Origin: Marine Group II euryarchaeote MED-G35
Lineage (GTDB): Archaea > Thermoplasmatota > Poseidoniia > Poseidoniales > Thalassarchaeaceae
Direction of reading: 5' to 3'
Length of the DNA: 59,288 nucleotides
NCBI GenBank assembly: GCA_002457155.1
Contig: NTJS01000007.1
Coordinates: 1-59,288, forward strand
The position numbers and the translations under genes are program-made. How positions within the stretch are numbered: position 1 is the first letter of the stretch; each line of letters begins with the position of its first letter. A model generated the notes under the pieces. That model searched no databases. It had not been told where the DNA came from and saw only the letters and a list, made by a program, of their open reading frames with translations. Positions 1 through 10,422 of this stretch are shown here, in pieces.

Positions 1-1692
1 TCACCGAAGCACAAACGTCCAATCAACCCTGCAAAGGTGGAGTGGACCAACTTGGGCGAGCATGGAATTTCTCATGCTATGGTTTCTGCTGAGGTAATGA
101 TGCCCAATGGCGAAGCGAAGGTTGAGAAATTCAAGATCCCACTAAATTACTACCAAGAAGATATAGACGTTCTGAAGAGAAAGGAGAAGAAGGGCAACAC
201 AGTTCTTGTTTTCACGCACGTAGAGATAGACCCCCAGCTGATAATGGGTGTCTGCGCCTCTTTGGTGCCTTACCCAGAGCACAACTCAACTCCTAGAGTC
301 ACAGGCGGGACCGCTATGGTCAAGCAAAGCCTCGGCGTTGCCAGTGCAAACTTCAAGCTCAGGCCAGATACCAGAGCCCACGTGATGCATTACCCCCAGC
401 GTTCAATCGTAGGAACCAGGGCAATGACGTCCACAAAGTTCGACCAGAGGCCCGGTGGACAGAATTTCGTCGTAGCAATTGTCAGCCATCATGGTTACAA
501 TATGCAAGATGCGGTGATAATAAACAGGGCATCCGTTGAGAGGGCACTCGGTAGATCAGCATTCATTAGGACATACAATGCAGAAAACAAGAGATTCCCA
601 GGTGGCCAAGAGGAGAGAATCGAAGTCCCCGGAACTGGCCTAGACGAAATAAAGGGGCTCAAATCATGGGATGCTTATTCACACTTGGAAAGGGATGGCC
701 TTCCCGTACCCGAGATCGAACTCACCAGCCAAGAGGGAGGTAGGGGCATACTCGTCGGTAAGACAAGCCCACCTAGATTCCTCGAAGAGTCCCATGGTGC
801 TTTCCTACAAGCCCAAGAGAGGCGCGAATCATCAATGATGGTGAGGCATGGCGAGCAGGGATGGGTCGACAACATCTTCGTCACTGAGTCACTTGACTCA
901 GGCAGACTCGTGAGGATAACGCTACGCACTAACAAGATACCAGAGCTCGGCGACAAGTTCGCTAGCCGTCACGGGCAGAAGGGGATTATCGGAAGGTTGG
1001 TTGAGCAGGAGGATATGCCATTTACTGAAGATGGAGTAATCCCTGACCTTCTGATTAACCCACACGCCATCCCTTCTAGGATGACTGTTGCCCACGTCCT
1101 GGAAATGATTGGCGGCAAGGTCGGATCAATGGAGGGGAGGAGAATTGATGGAACTGCATTCACAGGCGAGAAGGAGGAGTCACTTCGTTCGGGACTACTC
1201 AGGAATGGCCTTAGGCATACAGGACGAGAGTCAATGATCAACGGCGAGACTGGCGAGAGCTTCCCGGTCGAAACGTTCGTTGGGGTGATTTACTACCAGA
1301 GGCTACATCACCTGGTCAGCAGCAAACTACACGCACGCAGTAGGGGTAGAGTCCAGATCCTCACAAGGCAGCCAACCGAGGGGCGTGCACGACAAGGCGG
1401 TCTAAGGTTCGGTGAGATGGAGAGGGACTGCCTCATTTCCCATGGGGCATCGATGGTAATCAAGGATAGGTTGCTGGATGAGTCCGATGGTTGGAATCTG
1501 ATGGTCTGCAACACCCCCCGTTGTGGGCATATTGCATACTACGACTGGAAGCGAAGGACCACCATCTGCCCAGTATGCGGTGATAGGTCGGATGTCCACT
1601 CGGTCCAAACATCTTACGCTTTCAAGCTACTCCTGGATGAGATGAAGAGTCTTGGAGTCGCAATGAGACTAGAACTGGAGGATAGAAGATGA
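1..1692 (+). CDS. rpoB: DNA-directed RNA polymerase subunit B, C-terminal part (5' end outside window)
   Basis: Frame is open from base 1-3 (SPKHKRPINPAKVEWTNLGEHG...). RNAP beta motifs: GDKFASRHGQKG, PDLLINPHAIPSRMT, C-terminal zinc ribbon CNTPRCGH...CPVCGD. Followed directly by rpoA1. Confidence 0.97.
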   Translation, partial: SPKHKRPINPAKVEWTNLGEHGISHAMVSAEVMMPNGEAKVEKFKIPLNYYQEDIDVLKRKEKKGNTVLVFTHVEIDPQLIMGVCASLVPYPEHNSTPRVTGGTAMVKQSLGVASANFKLRPDTRAHVMHYPQRSIVGTRAMTSTKFDQRPGGQNFVVAIVSHHGYNMQDAVIINRASVERALGRSAFIRTYNAENKRFPGGQEERIEVPGTGLDEIKGLKSWDAYSHLERDGLPVPEIELTSQEGGRGILVGKTSPPRFLEESHGAFLQAQERRESSMMVRHGEQGWVDNIFVTESLDSGRLVRITLRTNKIPELGDKFASRHGQKGIIGRLVEQEDMPFTEDGVIPDLLINPHAIPSRMTVAHVLEMIGGKVGSMEGRRIDGTAFTGEKEESLRSGLLRNGLRHTGRESMINGETGESFPVETFVGVIYYQRLHHLVSSKLHARSRGRVQILTRQPTEGRARQGGLRFGEMERDCLISHGASMVIKDRLLDESDGWNLMVCNTPRCGHIAYYDWKRRTTICPVCGDRSDVHSVQTSYAFKLLLDEMKSLGVAMRLELEDRR

Positions 1693-4600
1693 GTGCCCGA
1701 GATGCAGCCAAGATACCAAAGAGGATTGACTCTATTAGATTCACATTGATGGATCCCAACGAAATAAGGAAGATGTCTTCCGTCGAGGTCAAGACTGCAG
1801 ATACCTACAAGGACGACGGGCACGCATTCAAGCAGGGACTAATGGATCCCAAGATGGGAGTAATTGATCCTGGGATCAGATGTGAAACCTGCGGCAACAA
1901 GCATGAGGAGTGCCCAAGCCACTTCGGACACATTGCCCTCGAACTCCCAGTAATGCATATCGGTTTTACTGGGTTAATCAAGACATGCCTGAAGACTACC
2001 TGCAACTCTTGCAGCAAAGCTCTACTGCTTGATGCACCAGAGTCCCATCCAACCGATCCCGAGAAGTCTGAACAAGACTACTACAGGGACCGTGTAAACG
2101 ACATCATACTGAAGCATGGAGTTGGAGGCAGGGAGTTCAAGAAGATCATCAAGGATATTGAGAATCTCTGTGCTGGTGCAAAGAGGGCAATCTGCATGCA
2201 TTGCGGCGCTGAACAAGGCAAGATTGTCCTGGACAAACCTACGACCTTCAAAGAAAAGAAGGCTGACAAGGGAGAGCACAAGCTGAATGCCCGAGATATC
2301 AGGGAATGGCTTGAGAAAATACCCGACGAGCATCTAATTTTCGTTGGAATGGAGAAAGACGTCAGCAGGCCGGAATGGACGATAATGAAGGTCCTACCCG
2401 TCCCACCAATAACCGTCAGGCCATCAATCACACTAGAGAGTGGCGACAGATCAGAAGACGACTTGACACACAAGTTGGTCGATGTTCTAAGGATTAATCA
2501 GCGACTGAGGGAGAATCGAGATTCCGGTGCTCCACAACTCATCGTGGAAGATCTCTGGGAACTTCTCCAATATCACTGTACTACATACTTCGACAATCAA
2601 ACTAGTGGAATTCCCCCAGCAAGGCATCGTTCCGGACGCCCACTCAAGACTCTCTCACAGAGACTAAAGGGCAAAGAAGGAAGATTCAGAAGCAACCTGT
2701 CGGGTAAAAGGGTGAACTTCTGCGCAAGAACAGTAATCAGCCCTGATCCGAATCTCGGAATAAATGAAGTCGGCGTGCCTGTAAAGACCGCAAAGGAACT
2801 CACCGTTCCCATCAGGGCAACGAGCAGAAACCGCGAACAACTGAGGCAGATGATCCTACGTGGCCCAGATGTCCACCCTGGTGTGAATTATATCATCAGA
2901 GGCGACAGATTCAGAGTGAGGATCACTGATAGGACCAAGTACATCTGGGCCGGCTTTAGATGCTTGAACCCCGAATGCCATTCGGGAAGCGAGGAAGAAC
3001 CCTACACGGGGTACAGGCCTGACTTGAATGAGGTGCTACCAGCACCCAACTTCCTTCCCGGACTTGTTCTGAGAGAGCAGATGCGGAGAGATCCGATGAC
3101 AGATTCACTAATTCCTGAATGGAGCGTCGATCTCGATGGGACACTATCGAACCTCAGGGGCGAGGGGGGCGATGGTAAGCCATTAGCCGAAGATGACCCC
3201 GATGCAGCAATTCACTATAGGTGGAAGTGGGAGGTAAATAGCCCCGAAGAATATCTTCCAGAGCACCTAGAGGTCAAGTGCCCGCACTGCGGTAGTCCGG
3301 AGATTGAGGACGAGCATGGAAATGTCTACCCCACGGACACAGAAGACAGACTAAGCACATATGACAGGGAAGGCAACCCTCGTCCTGGTGTCGTGGTTGA
3401 AAGACATCTCATTGACGGGGACGTGACCATCTTCAATCGTCAACCATCCCTGCACCGGATGTCGATGCTTGTCCACGAAATAAGAGTCATGGATGGCAAG
3501 ACATTCAGGTTCAATCTAGCCGATTGCACTCCCTACAATGCAGATTTCGACGGCGACGAAATGAATCTTCACGTAATCCAGAGCGAGGAAGCTAGAGCCG
3601 AGGCTAGAATACTGATGCGGGTCCAAGAGCACATAATCTCCCCAAGGTACGGTGGTAGCGTAATCGGGGGAATACATGACCACATCACCGGTGCATACCT
3701 CCTCACCCATGGAGAGGCATTCCTGCCCATGCATGTGGCAATGGACGTATTGAGCTCAATTGGTTGGGAGGGAGACCTTCCCGAAACTGTCGAGAGAAAC
3801 GGACAGACCGGATTCCTCGGAAATCAGATATTCAGCCTATTGGTCCGCGGAGGCTTCAGCCTCAACTTCAAGAATAGAGCCGGCGAAGACGTTCACGTGA
3901 CCAAAGGTGATGTTTCCGGATCAATTGACAAGAGAGGAATCGGTGCAGAGGACGGACGCCTTCTAGATGCAGTAGTCCAGACTCACGGAAATGATGTGGG
4001 AGCAGATTTCATCAACAAGATGACGAAGATGACTATTGCAATTTGCACATCAATGGGCTTCACTACTGGAATTGACGACGAGGACCTCCCTCCAGAGGCC
4101 AAGGATGAGATTGCTAGAATCAACTCTCAGGCCAGCTCCGACGTAGATGCAGAATTGGAGAAATTCGGAAAGGACGGTAGGAAATACGAGGCTCGTCCGG
4201 GTCGAACCCCTCATGAGACTCTTGAAGAGAATATACTCACTATCCTGGATGCCGCCAAGGCCGAGACCGGTAATGTGGCAAAGAAAGAACTGGGCGATGA
4301 CAACTCAGCGGTACTGATGGCTACTTCCGGCGCTCGAGGTTCTATGGATAACCTAGCTATGATGGCCGGATCAATCGGTCAGCCGAAAGTCAGGGGTAAG
4401 AGGCTCGAGAGAGGGTACCAAGACCGTGTCCTATCCCACTTCCCAAGGAAGGTAAAGGGTTCCAAGGAGAAGGGCTTCGTGTCTTCTTCCTTCAAGAGGG
4501 GCCTAGAACCTACAGAGTTCTTCATGCTGTCCGTGTCGGGCAGAGAGTCCCTGGTCGATACAGCCGTAAGGACGAGCAAATCCGGATACATGCAAAGGCG

Positions 4601-4784
4601 CCTGATTAATGCAATGGACGACCTAAAGGTCTCAAACGATACGATGGCCTCAGTGAGGAATACCGCTAACAGAATCATCCAATTCGAATATGGCGAGGAC
4701 GGCACAGACCCGGCCAGGAGTAGAAAGGGAAGTCCTTTCGACGTAGACCAAGTTCTGAATGACGCATTGGGAGGTGCTAACTGA
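1689..4784 (+). CDS. rpoA1: DNA-directed RNA polymerase subunit A'
   Basis: [13 protein letters not shown] catalytic motif, N-terminal CETCG...CPSHFGHI zinc motif; overlaps rpoB stop by 4 nt. Confidence 0.98.
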   Translation: MSARDAAKIPKRIDSIRFTLMDPNEIRKMSSVEVKTADTYKDDGHAFKQGLMDPKMGVIDPGIRCETCGNKHEECPSHFGHIALELPVMHIGFTGLIKTCLKTTCNSCSKALLLDAPESHPTDPEKSEQDYYRDRVNDIILKHGVGGREFKKIIKDIENLCAGAKRAICMHCGAEQGKIVLDKPTTFKEKKADKGEHKLNARDIREWLEKIPDEHLIFVGMEKDVSRPEWTIMKVLPVPPITVRPSITLESGDRSEDDLTHKLVDVLRINQRLRENRDSGAPQLIVEDLWELLQYHCTTYFDNQTSGIPPARHRSGRPLKTLSQRLKGKEGRFRSNLSGKRVNFCARTVISPDPNLGINEVGVPVKTAKELTVPIRATSRNREQLRQMILRGPDVHPGVNYIIRGDRFRVRITDRTKYIWAGFRCLNPECHSGSEEEPYTGYRPDLNEVLPAPNFLPGLVLREQMRRDPMTDSLIPEWSVDLDGTLSNLRGEGGDGKPLAEDDPDAAIHYRWKWEVNSPEEYLPEHLEVKCPHCGSPEIEDEHGNVYPTDTEDRLSTYDREGNPRPGVVVERHLIDGDVTIFNRQPSLHRMSMLVHEIRVMDGKTFRFNLADCTPYNADFDGDEMNLHVIQSEEARAEARILMRVQEHIISPRYGGSVIGGIHDHITGAYLLTHGEAFLPMHVAMDVLSSIGWEGDLPETVERNGQTGFLGNQIFSLLVRGGFSLNFKNRAGEDVHVTKGDVSGSIDKRGIGAEDGRLLDAVVQTHGNDVGADFINKMTKMTIAICTSMGFTTGIDDEDLPPEAKDEIARINSQASSDVDAELEKFGKDGRKYEARPGRTPHETLEENILTILDAAKAETGNVAKKELGDDNSAVLMATSGARGSMDNLAMMAGSIGQPKVRGKRLERGYQDRVLSHFPRKVKGSKEKGFVSSSFKRGLEPTEFFMLSVSGRESLVDTAVRTSKSGYMQRRLINAMDDLKVSNDTMASVRNTANRIIQFEYGEDGTDPARSRKGSPFDVDQVLNDALGGAN

Positions 4785-6364
4785 TGGTAGTTAAGAGTGC
4801 AACAAAGAAGAAATTGATGGATCTCGGCATAGAGGAGGAGTATGCACACAAGCTTGCTGACGACAGAAAGTGGGATGACGTTAAGGGTCTCTCTCCCGGG
4901 CAAATTGCTCAGATTTGCGGGATAGACTCGGGAACATCTCAGAGAATCTACGATGTAATGGCAAGCTCCGTAAAATCATCCAGAGCCTCTACTGCAAGTT
5001 CTGAGAAGACGATTGTAAGGCGTCGAACCGCCTCTAGACGAAGAAGAACTACGCGCTCTCTACCGTTGCAGGATTACGACATTGATTCGAAAATGGCACA
5101 ACTTATCCGTGACACTGACCACGAAGATGAGATGTTTATCCAACTAAACAACGCCGCAACAAAAACAGGCTCGAACATGACTCCAAAGATGATTGATCAA
5201 CTAGTAAAGGGGCTCCATAGCCGGGGGGAGAAGAAATTGACTGATGCCAAGGCAAAGAAGATCATTAACTCTGCATACAATTTCTACCTGGATTCTAAGG
5301 CAGTTCCTCACGAAGCCGTGGGTATCACAACCGCCCAGTCAATTGGCGAACCCGGTACGCAGATGACAATGCGTACTTTCCACTACGCTGGCGTGGCAAC
5401 TGTAAACGTCACACAGGGTCTTCCAAGGATTATCGAGATCGTCGATGCGAGAAAGGTACCCAAGACCCCAACCATGATCATTTACATGGATGAGAAGAAT
5501 TCCAAAAACAAGCCCCTAAGGACTAATGAGAAGCTAGTCAGGAATTTAGCAGCTGCAATCGAGACCACTACTGCAATGGATATTGCCACTATCGACGTCG
5601 ACGTCGCCCAGAGGAACATCGTCCTCCAATTGAACCTTAGCAATATGAGGCTGAAGAAGATGAATGGGGCTGAGGTGAGGGACAAACTTTCCCGCGCACT
5701 CCGACTTTACGTCCAAGCCGATAACGAGGATCGACCAAAGTCACTGAGGATTATTCCCGGCGTAACAAAGGAAGAGGATCTGGCCGATCTAGCATCCGAT
5801 CCGCCAACATACACCGCTCTTCTCCAACTTGAAGACAAGATCAAGAAACTCCGTTTGAAGGGTCTGCCAGGAATCAGTAGGGCAACCGTACAAGGTCCAA
5901 TGACTGACACGGGCGAGTACTACATTTCCACCATTGGGTCAAACCTTGCGAAGGTCAGCGAATTCGATGGAGTAGATAGATCCCGAACTTACACCAACAA
6001 TATCAATGAGATCCACGACTTCCTAGGGATCGAAGCAGCCCGTCAAGCAATTATTAACGAAATGTGGGACACCTTGGAAGGAGCCGGTCTTGATGTTGAT
6101 GTTAGGCACCTCATCATGGTTTCAGACGTAATGACAACCGGAGGGGAAGTTAGGGCCATAGGTCGGCACGGAGTCAGCGGGACCAAGCACTCGATTCTTG
6201 CCAGATCGGCTTTCGAAGTTACTGTGACTCACCTATTGAAGGCTGGAGTAATTGGTGAAAGGGATATGCTATCCGGTGTGACTGAGAACATTATTGTCGG
6301 CCAGCCAGTAGCATTGGGTACGGGTAGCGTTGAGTTGTTCTACATACCCGAGGAAACTAATTGA
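4784..6364 (+). CDS. rpoA2: DNA-directed RNA polymerase subunit A'' with N-terminal extension
   Basis: Typical A'' core ([31 protein letters not shown]) after an ~95 aa N-terminal HhH-like and Arg-rich extension. Confidence 0.96.
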   Translation: MVVKSATKKKLMDLGIEEEYAHKLADDRKWDDVKGLSPGQIAQICGIDSGTSQRIYDVMASSVKSSRASTASSEKTIVRRRTASRRRRTTRSLPLQDYDIDSKMAQLIRDTDHEDEMFIQLNNAATKTGSNMTPKMIDQLVKGLHSRGEKKLTDAKAKKIINSAYNFYLDSKAVPHEAVGITTAQSIGEPGTQMTMRTFHYAGVATVNVTQGLPRIIEIVDARKVPKTPTMIIYMDEKNSKNKPLRTNEKLVRNLAAAIETTTAMDIATIDVDVAQRNIVLQLNLSNMRLKKMNGAEVRDKLSRALRLYVQADNEDRPKSLRIIPGVTKEEDLADLASDPPTYTALLQLEDKIKKLRLKGLPGISRATVQGPMTDTGEYYISTIGSNLAKVSEFDGVDRSRTYTNNINEIHDFLGIEAARQAIINEMWDTLEGAGLDVDVRHLIMVSDVMTTGGEVRAIGRHGVSGTKHSILARSAFEVTVTHLLKAGVIGERDMLSGVTENIIVGQPVALGTGSVELFYIPEETN

Positions 6365-6373
6365 GGTGAATGA

Positions 6374-6670
6374 ATGGACATCGGTAGACAATTAAAGCAA
6401 GGAATAAGCACTGGTAACATTGTTTTCGGCCAAAGGCAAACATCATCTGAGTGCACCAGGGGTGAGGCCAAAATGGTACTAGTCGCCGCTAATTGTCCAG
6501 AGGCATTTATCGATGAATTGAGAAATTCACACCCATCCGTGCCTATGCATCAGGTTACCATGGTGAATAGGCAACTTGGTGCAGCATGCGGAAAACCATT
6601 CCCAGTAAGCTCTCTTTGCATCATCGATGCCGGCCAGAGCGATTTACTTCAACTCGCCCCTAACCTTTGA
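6374..6670 (+). CDS. rpl30e: Ribosomal protein L30e
   Basis: L7Ae/L30e-like sequence directly downstream of rpoA2, the conserved archaeal position. Confidence 0.85.
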   Translation: MDIGRQLKQGISTGNIVFGQRQTSSECTRGEAKMVLVAANCPEAFIDELRNSHPSVPMHQVTMVNRQLGAACGKPFPVSSLCIIDAGQSDLLQLAPNL

Positions 6671-6738
6671 TGGAATAATCCTCCCCCAGAACATTTTTTT
6701 TGGGTTTTCTTCAAAGTCAGACACACTGGCCAATCTAC

Positions 6739-7662
6739 ATGGAAGCGGCTTTGCGAGATCTCCTCAGAATAAAATCTGTTAATCTCCGACCCCATAATGA
6801 GGGACTCGCTCCTCACGGCTTCACCTGCCTTGGAGTCGCGACTTCTATTCCAGAACTAGAAATCCACTCGAACGAGGTTTTCATATGGCATGCTCGAGCG
6901 GGCATTTTGCCGATAACTAAGAGCGAGATCATTAGGTTTGGAATGGATGCACCTAGTGGATTGAACCTAATTCTCAGTGAAAGATCGATTCAATCAGAAT
7001 GCTACTCTGTAGATACTTTCGATTTCAGAATTCTCGAACCAGAGGACGTTTCATTGTGGGTCGGTAAGGCGGTTCTTTCTGGTGATTTGATTGCGACTGC
7101 TAAGGATGCAGACGATCGAGCAAGAATGGAGCAGTATGGCCATGAAAGCCCAATTGAGAAAATGTTAGTTATGAAACCAACCATTGAGGTCAACTCTTGG
7201 TGCGTCCAAAGAGGGATGGCGGGGGTCTCGTCTACGCCTGTCCTAATCTCTGCACGGCTTTGGACTGTATTGGGTGAATTGCAAGGACCCAACGGTGAAA
7301 ATGAATCCGGTGAATGGACGATTCTAGAAGACCCATGGTCAAAAACCGTGACTCTACTAAATGACATCCAGAGTCTTCAGAATGCTCCTATTCTACGGAC
7401 GATCGAACCGCAAGATGTCAATTGGCTAAATCCGGATAGGATAAACGAAGAATTGGCTAAGGTCATAGAGGAAAGAAGGAGGGGGAACTCAGGAAAGAGT
7501 AGTGTTTCAGGGACCGTCCGGAGTATGCTTCTCCAGAAATGGCCTTTGGATTCGGAAGGAGCAATCGTCAGCCATAGCAAGATTATGATCCCTGGGTGGG
7601 TAATCCATTTAGAAACTGAAAAGATACTGCACGGCAGAAACGGTCGTCTTTACGACTCCTAA
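6739..7662 (+). CDS. Hypothetical protein
   Basis: Long ORF (track start 6700; ATG at 6739 is a plausible start). No family recognised. Confidence 0.7.
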   Translation: MEAALRDLLRIKSVNLRPHNEGLAPHGFTCLGVATSIPELEIHSNEVFIWHARAGILPITKSEIIRFGMDAPSGLNLILSERSIQSECYSVDTFDFRILEPEDVSLWVGKAVLSGDLIATAKDADDRARMEQYGHESPIEKMLVMKPTIEVNSWCVQRGMAGVSSTPVLISARLWTVLGELQGPNGENESGEWTILEDPWSKTVTLLNDIQSLQNAPILRTIEPQDVNWLNPDRINEELAKVIEERRRGNSGKSSVSGTVRSMLLQKWPLDSEGAIVSHSKIMIPGWVIHLETEKILHGRNGRLYDS

Positions 7663-8519
7663 TTCCTCTGGAGAAGCATCATATCTTCATCTGAAAGTGT
7701 TTGACCTTCCATCAGCCTTGACATTAGGTCAGTTACATCAACTCTCTCGGCATCTTGATCCCTCTTTGATCCCGTTAACTTCAGAATATCTTGCATAGAA
7801 TGAATGCATCTGAGGGAAATGATGTATTTGTTATGCAAATCATCGGCATTGCCCTTAGTCGACGTTAGTCCTAGATGTTCCGAATTTGCCAGTCCCCTGA
7901 GTCTGTCTACTTCATTTGAAAGCTCCATCATCAGTGAATGGGCTTCCTCGGATTTCTCTGAAGCATCGGTTACAGCGTCATGTGCCTTCTGCTGCCTCTT
8001 CTCTGCTTGCTTAACTTCCTTTAGAACAGAAGAGCTACTTTCTTCCTCTGACTTTTTGAGCGTCTTAAATTCGGCTTGCAATCTCTTCATTGTCGTGAAG
8101 AAATCCCTCTCCTTTTTAGGGCTAATTTGCCCAGTTTGGTGTCGCCACTCTAGCTTATTCATCTGCTCACGAACTTTCCGAGAACTCGGGCCATTCTTCT
8201 TCTTTCCAGAGTCACGATCATTATTGTCTACCGAGCTTCTTAGCTTTGACCTAATTTCCTTCAACTCATTTGTCTTTTCTAGTCTAATTTTCCTTAGCTC
8301 TGCAACTCTGCTGTTTGCCTCATTTCGCAACGTCTTCTGTTTTTGGACTTCGGTGATCAATTCCTTGACCTGGCCGTTAATCTCATTCCTCCTGTCCAAC
8401 TGGCCCCTTACCTTTACGTTGAGTTGGTCACGCTGTGTTTTGAAATCTGCCAGCTTATCACTAACTGACTGAGTCTTCGTTTCGAAAACAGTACTAAAAT
8501 TCGATTGATTGAGTTCCAA
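7659..8519 (-). CDS. Coiled-coil protein (COG1340-like)
   Basis: Highly charged heptad-rich sequence with SEEAHSLMMEL motif; short C-terminal helical segment LMSRLMEGQTLSDEDMMLL. Confidence 0.75.
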   Translation of the reverse strand: MELNQSNFSTVFETKTQSVSDKLADFKTQRDQLNVKVRGQLDRRNEINGQVKELITEVQKQKTLRNEANSRVAELRKIRLEKTNELKEIRSKLRSSVDNNDRDSGKKKNGPSSRKVREQMNKLEWRHQTGQISPKKERDFFTTMKRLQAEFKTLKKSEEESSSSVLKEVKQAEKRQQKAHDAVTDASEKSEEAHSLMMELSNEVDRLRGLANSEHLGLTSTKGNADDLHNKYIISLRCIHSMQDILKLTGSKRDQDAERVDVTDLMSRLMEGQTLSDEDMMLLQRN

Positions 8520-8582
8520 CTACGTCCCTCGGGCACTTCCAATTTGCATCCCCATTTAAGGAATACCGAGTTTTCAATCAAT

Positions 8583-9548
8583 CTACTCCCTGCGAGTAGC
8601 AACTCGGCCTTGCCTACTACCTCTTCTGGAGACTCCAATCTTCCTACTCTTTTTCCTAGGCTTGGCCACTTCTTCCGACTTTTTGGATTCATTTTCTCCC
8701 GTTTCAGAAATCGATGAGAGCCCACCAGACTCTAGCAATGCGCCCAACTCATCTGTGCTCAGAGCACCTCCCTTCGCAGCAATTCCACGAATATCTTCGA
8801 TGCTGGAGAAGTCTCTCCTGCCAGATGAAATTCTGGAGAATTTCTCAACTCTTTTCAGCTCCTTACGCTCAATCTTCACGGCCCCCTTCATTGATTCAAT
8901 CTTCTTATCAATCGATGAAATCCTCTTGCTGATTCGCCTAATCTCTTTCCTGCTAACTTTATCCTCTTCAATCTCTACACTGTCTTTAAGTTCGGATACT
9001 ACCTTGTTTGAGACTTCCTTATTTTGATCTAATTTGGAAGAAATCTTCCTCATCTCACTCACTTTCTTGATATAATCAGAATGTGCCTTCTCTGCCTCTC
9101 TCTTTTTCTTAATAGATGCCTGAATCTCAAAGAACCTGCTGAATGCAGTTAGTTCCGGATTCAGCATTGGAACGGAAGTCAAGTCATTGTCAATGTTCGT
9201 CAAAGAATTGAATGTGTCACTCAACCACTCTTCAAGAATTTTCGACGGTGGCGGTACGCACTTGTTGATCGCATCCCGCTTCTCGCGCTGTTTTTGTGCC
9301 ATTTTTCTGGATGAGTGAAACTCGCCAAGTAACTTCTTTCTCCCAGAATCAGAATTTTCAAAACCTACAATTGCAGATCTCAAGGCCTTGATTATGTGCA
9401 CTTGCTCCTTCCTCTCTGACTGCAGATCTCTGATCTGCCCGTCAATTGAGCGTAGCAGAATCTTCTTTTCTTTTACAATTCCACTGATACCTTCTGCATC
9501 GAACCCCTCGAGATCGCCCCAATTGTTCATTTTTGGCCCCTCACTCAT
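8583..9548 (-). CDS. Coiled-coil protein with basic C-terminal tail
   Basis: Heptad-rich, AEKAHSDYIKKV motif, tail KPRKKSRKIGVSRRGSRQGR; overlaps the next ORF by 4 nt. Confidence 0.75.
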   Translation of the reverse strand: MSEGPKMNNWGDLEGFDAEGISGIVKEKKILLRSIDGQIRDLQSERKEQVHIIKALRSAIVGFENSDSGRKKLLGEFHSSRKMAQKQREKRDAINKCVPPPSKILEEWLSDTFNSLTNIDNDLTSVPMLNPELTAFSRFFEIQASIKKKREAEKAHSDYIKKVSEMRKISSKLDQNKEVSNKVVSELKDSVEIEEDKVSRKEIRRISKRISSIDKKIESMKGAVKIERKELKRVEKFSRISSGRRDFSSIEDIRGIAAKGGALSTDELGALLESGGLSSISETGENESKKSEEVAKPRKKSRKIGVSRRGSRQGRVATRRE

Positions 9549-10408
9549 TCTTCTTCACCTGCTAATTTTCTTGACTTGTTTTTCTTCCTTGTCTTCTTCG
9601 CGAAAGAGGAACGTCCACCATCATCAACGGTCTTTCTAGCCCTAAGAAGATCCCGGAACCCTGGTCCGATATCACCAAAACCGACCTCCAGCCTCTTTTC
9701 CCAGTATTCAATCGCCTTATCACTCTGAGACAGCAATTCCCTAGCCCTATCTAACTGACTCTTGACTTCCTTTAATTCTCCTGATAATTCTGACAGCTTC
9801 TTATACATCGGTTGTGCCTTTGTAACAGCTTCAATCATCTTGGAATGGGCTTTATCTGCATTCTTGAATAATTCAGACATCTTCCTGTTCTTCGCCAAAT
9901 AGATAGACATCTCTGGGTTGGAATCCTTTCTATCCTTGACCCATTTGTCGTTTTCCGAGATAAGCGCCCTCCTCTTCTCCAACAGTTTCCTCTCAGATTT
10001 GTGATCAAGAGCCGTAGTCTGAATCTTATTCTCTATTTCTTCTATCTGCTCCAGCAGCTTTTTCTTTTTCCACTTGGGGTCCAGGATAATCATCCCCCCA
10101 GAGCTTATCAGACTCTCTCTGATATCTTTTACCTCGGGAATCAACCCTCCGGCTTCTCTCTGACATCGATCCCTCTCCTTCTTGAAAGATGCAACCTTAA
10201 TATTCGCTTCATCGAAAACCTTTCTCATCCGATCGACTTTTGGACTCAATGAGTCTTCTTCAGCTTCCAGATTTCGTATTACACCAGGAAGATTGTCCTT
10301 TAGGATAATCCTCCTTTTCAGGAGTTTTTCAGCGAGCTCGTTTGGCTCTACCCGCATCAGTTCTCCAGTGTCCATTTCGATTCCGAGAAATACATCCCTT
10401 TTAGGCAA
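9545..10408 (-). CDS. Coiled-coil protein
   Basis: Heptad-rich, ADKAHSKMIEAV motif, basic tail KKTRKKNKSRKLAGEEE. Confidence 0.75.
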   Translation of the reverse strand: MPKRDVFLGIEMDTGELMRVEPNELAEKLLKRRIILKDNLPGVIRNLEAEEDSLSPKVDRMRKVFDEANIKVASFKKERDRCQREAGGLIPEVKDIRESLISSGGMIILDPKWKKKKLLEQIEEIENKIQTTALDHKSERKLLEKRRALISENDKWVKDRKDSNPEMSIYLAKNRKMSELFKNADKAHSKMIEAVTKAQPMYKKLSELSGELKEVKSQLDRARELLSQSDKAIEYWEKRLEVGFGDIGPGFRDLLRARKTVDDGGRSSFAKKTRKKNKSRKLAGEEE

Positions 10409-10422
10409 TACTGGACATTTTT

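Noticed and set aside
675-6000. Many antisense ORFs over the rpoB/rpoA1/rpoA2 genes (e.g. 675..956, 969..1241, 2081..2473, 4379..4903)
   Set aside because: They lie fully opposite highly conserved RNAP genes, are low in recognisable domains, and are expected from codon bias.
7804-9639. Plus-strand ORFs over the coiled-coil genes (7804..8472, 8505..8717, 8662..9027, 9388..9639)
   Set aside because: Ser/Leu/Phe-rich translations typical of the antisense of Lys/Glu-rich coiled coils; the minus-strand frames are longer and overlap in operon fashion.
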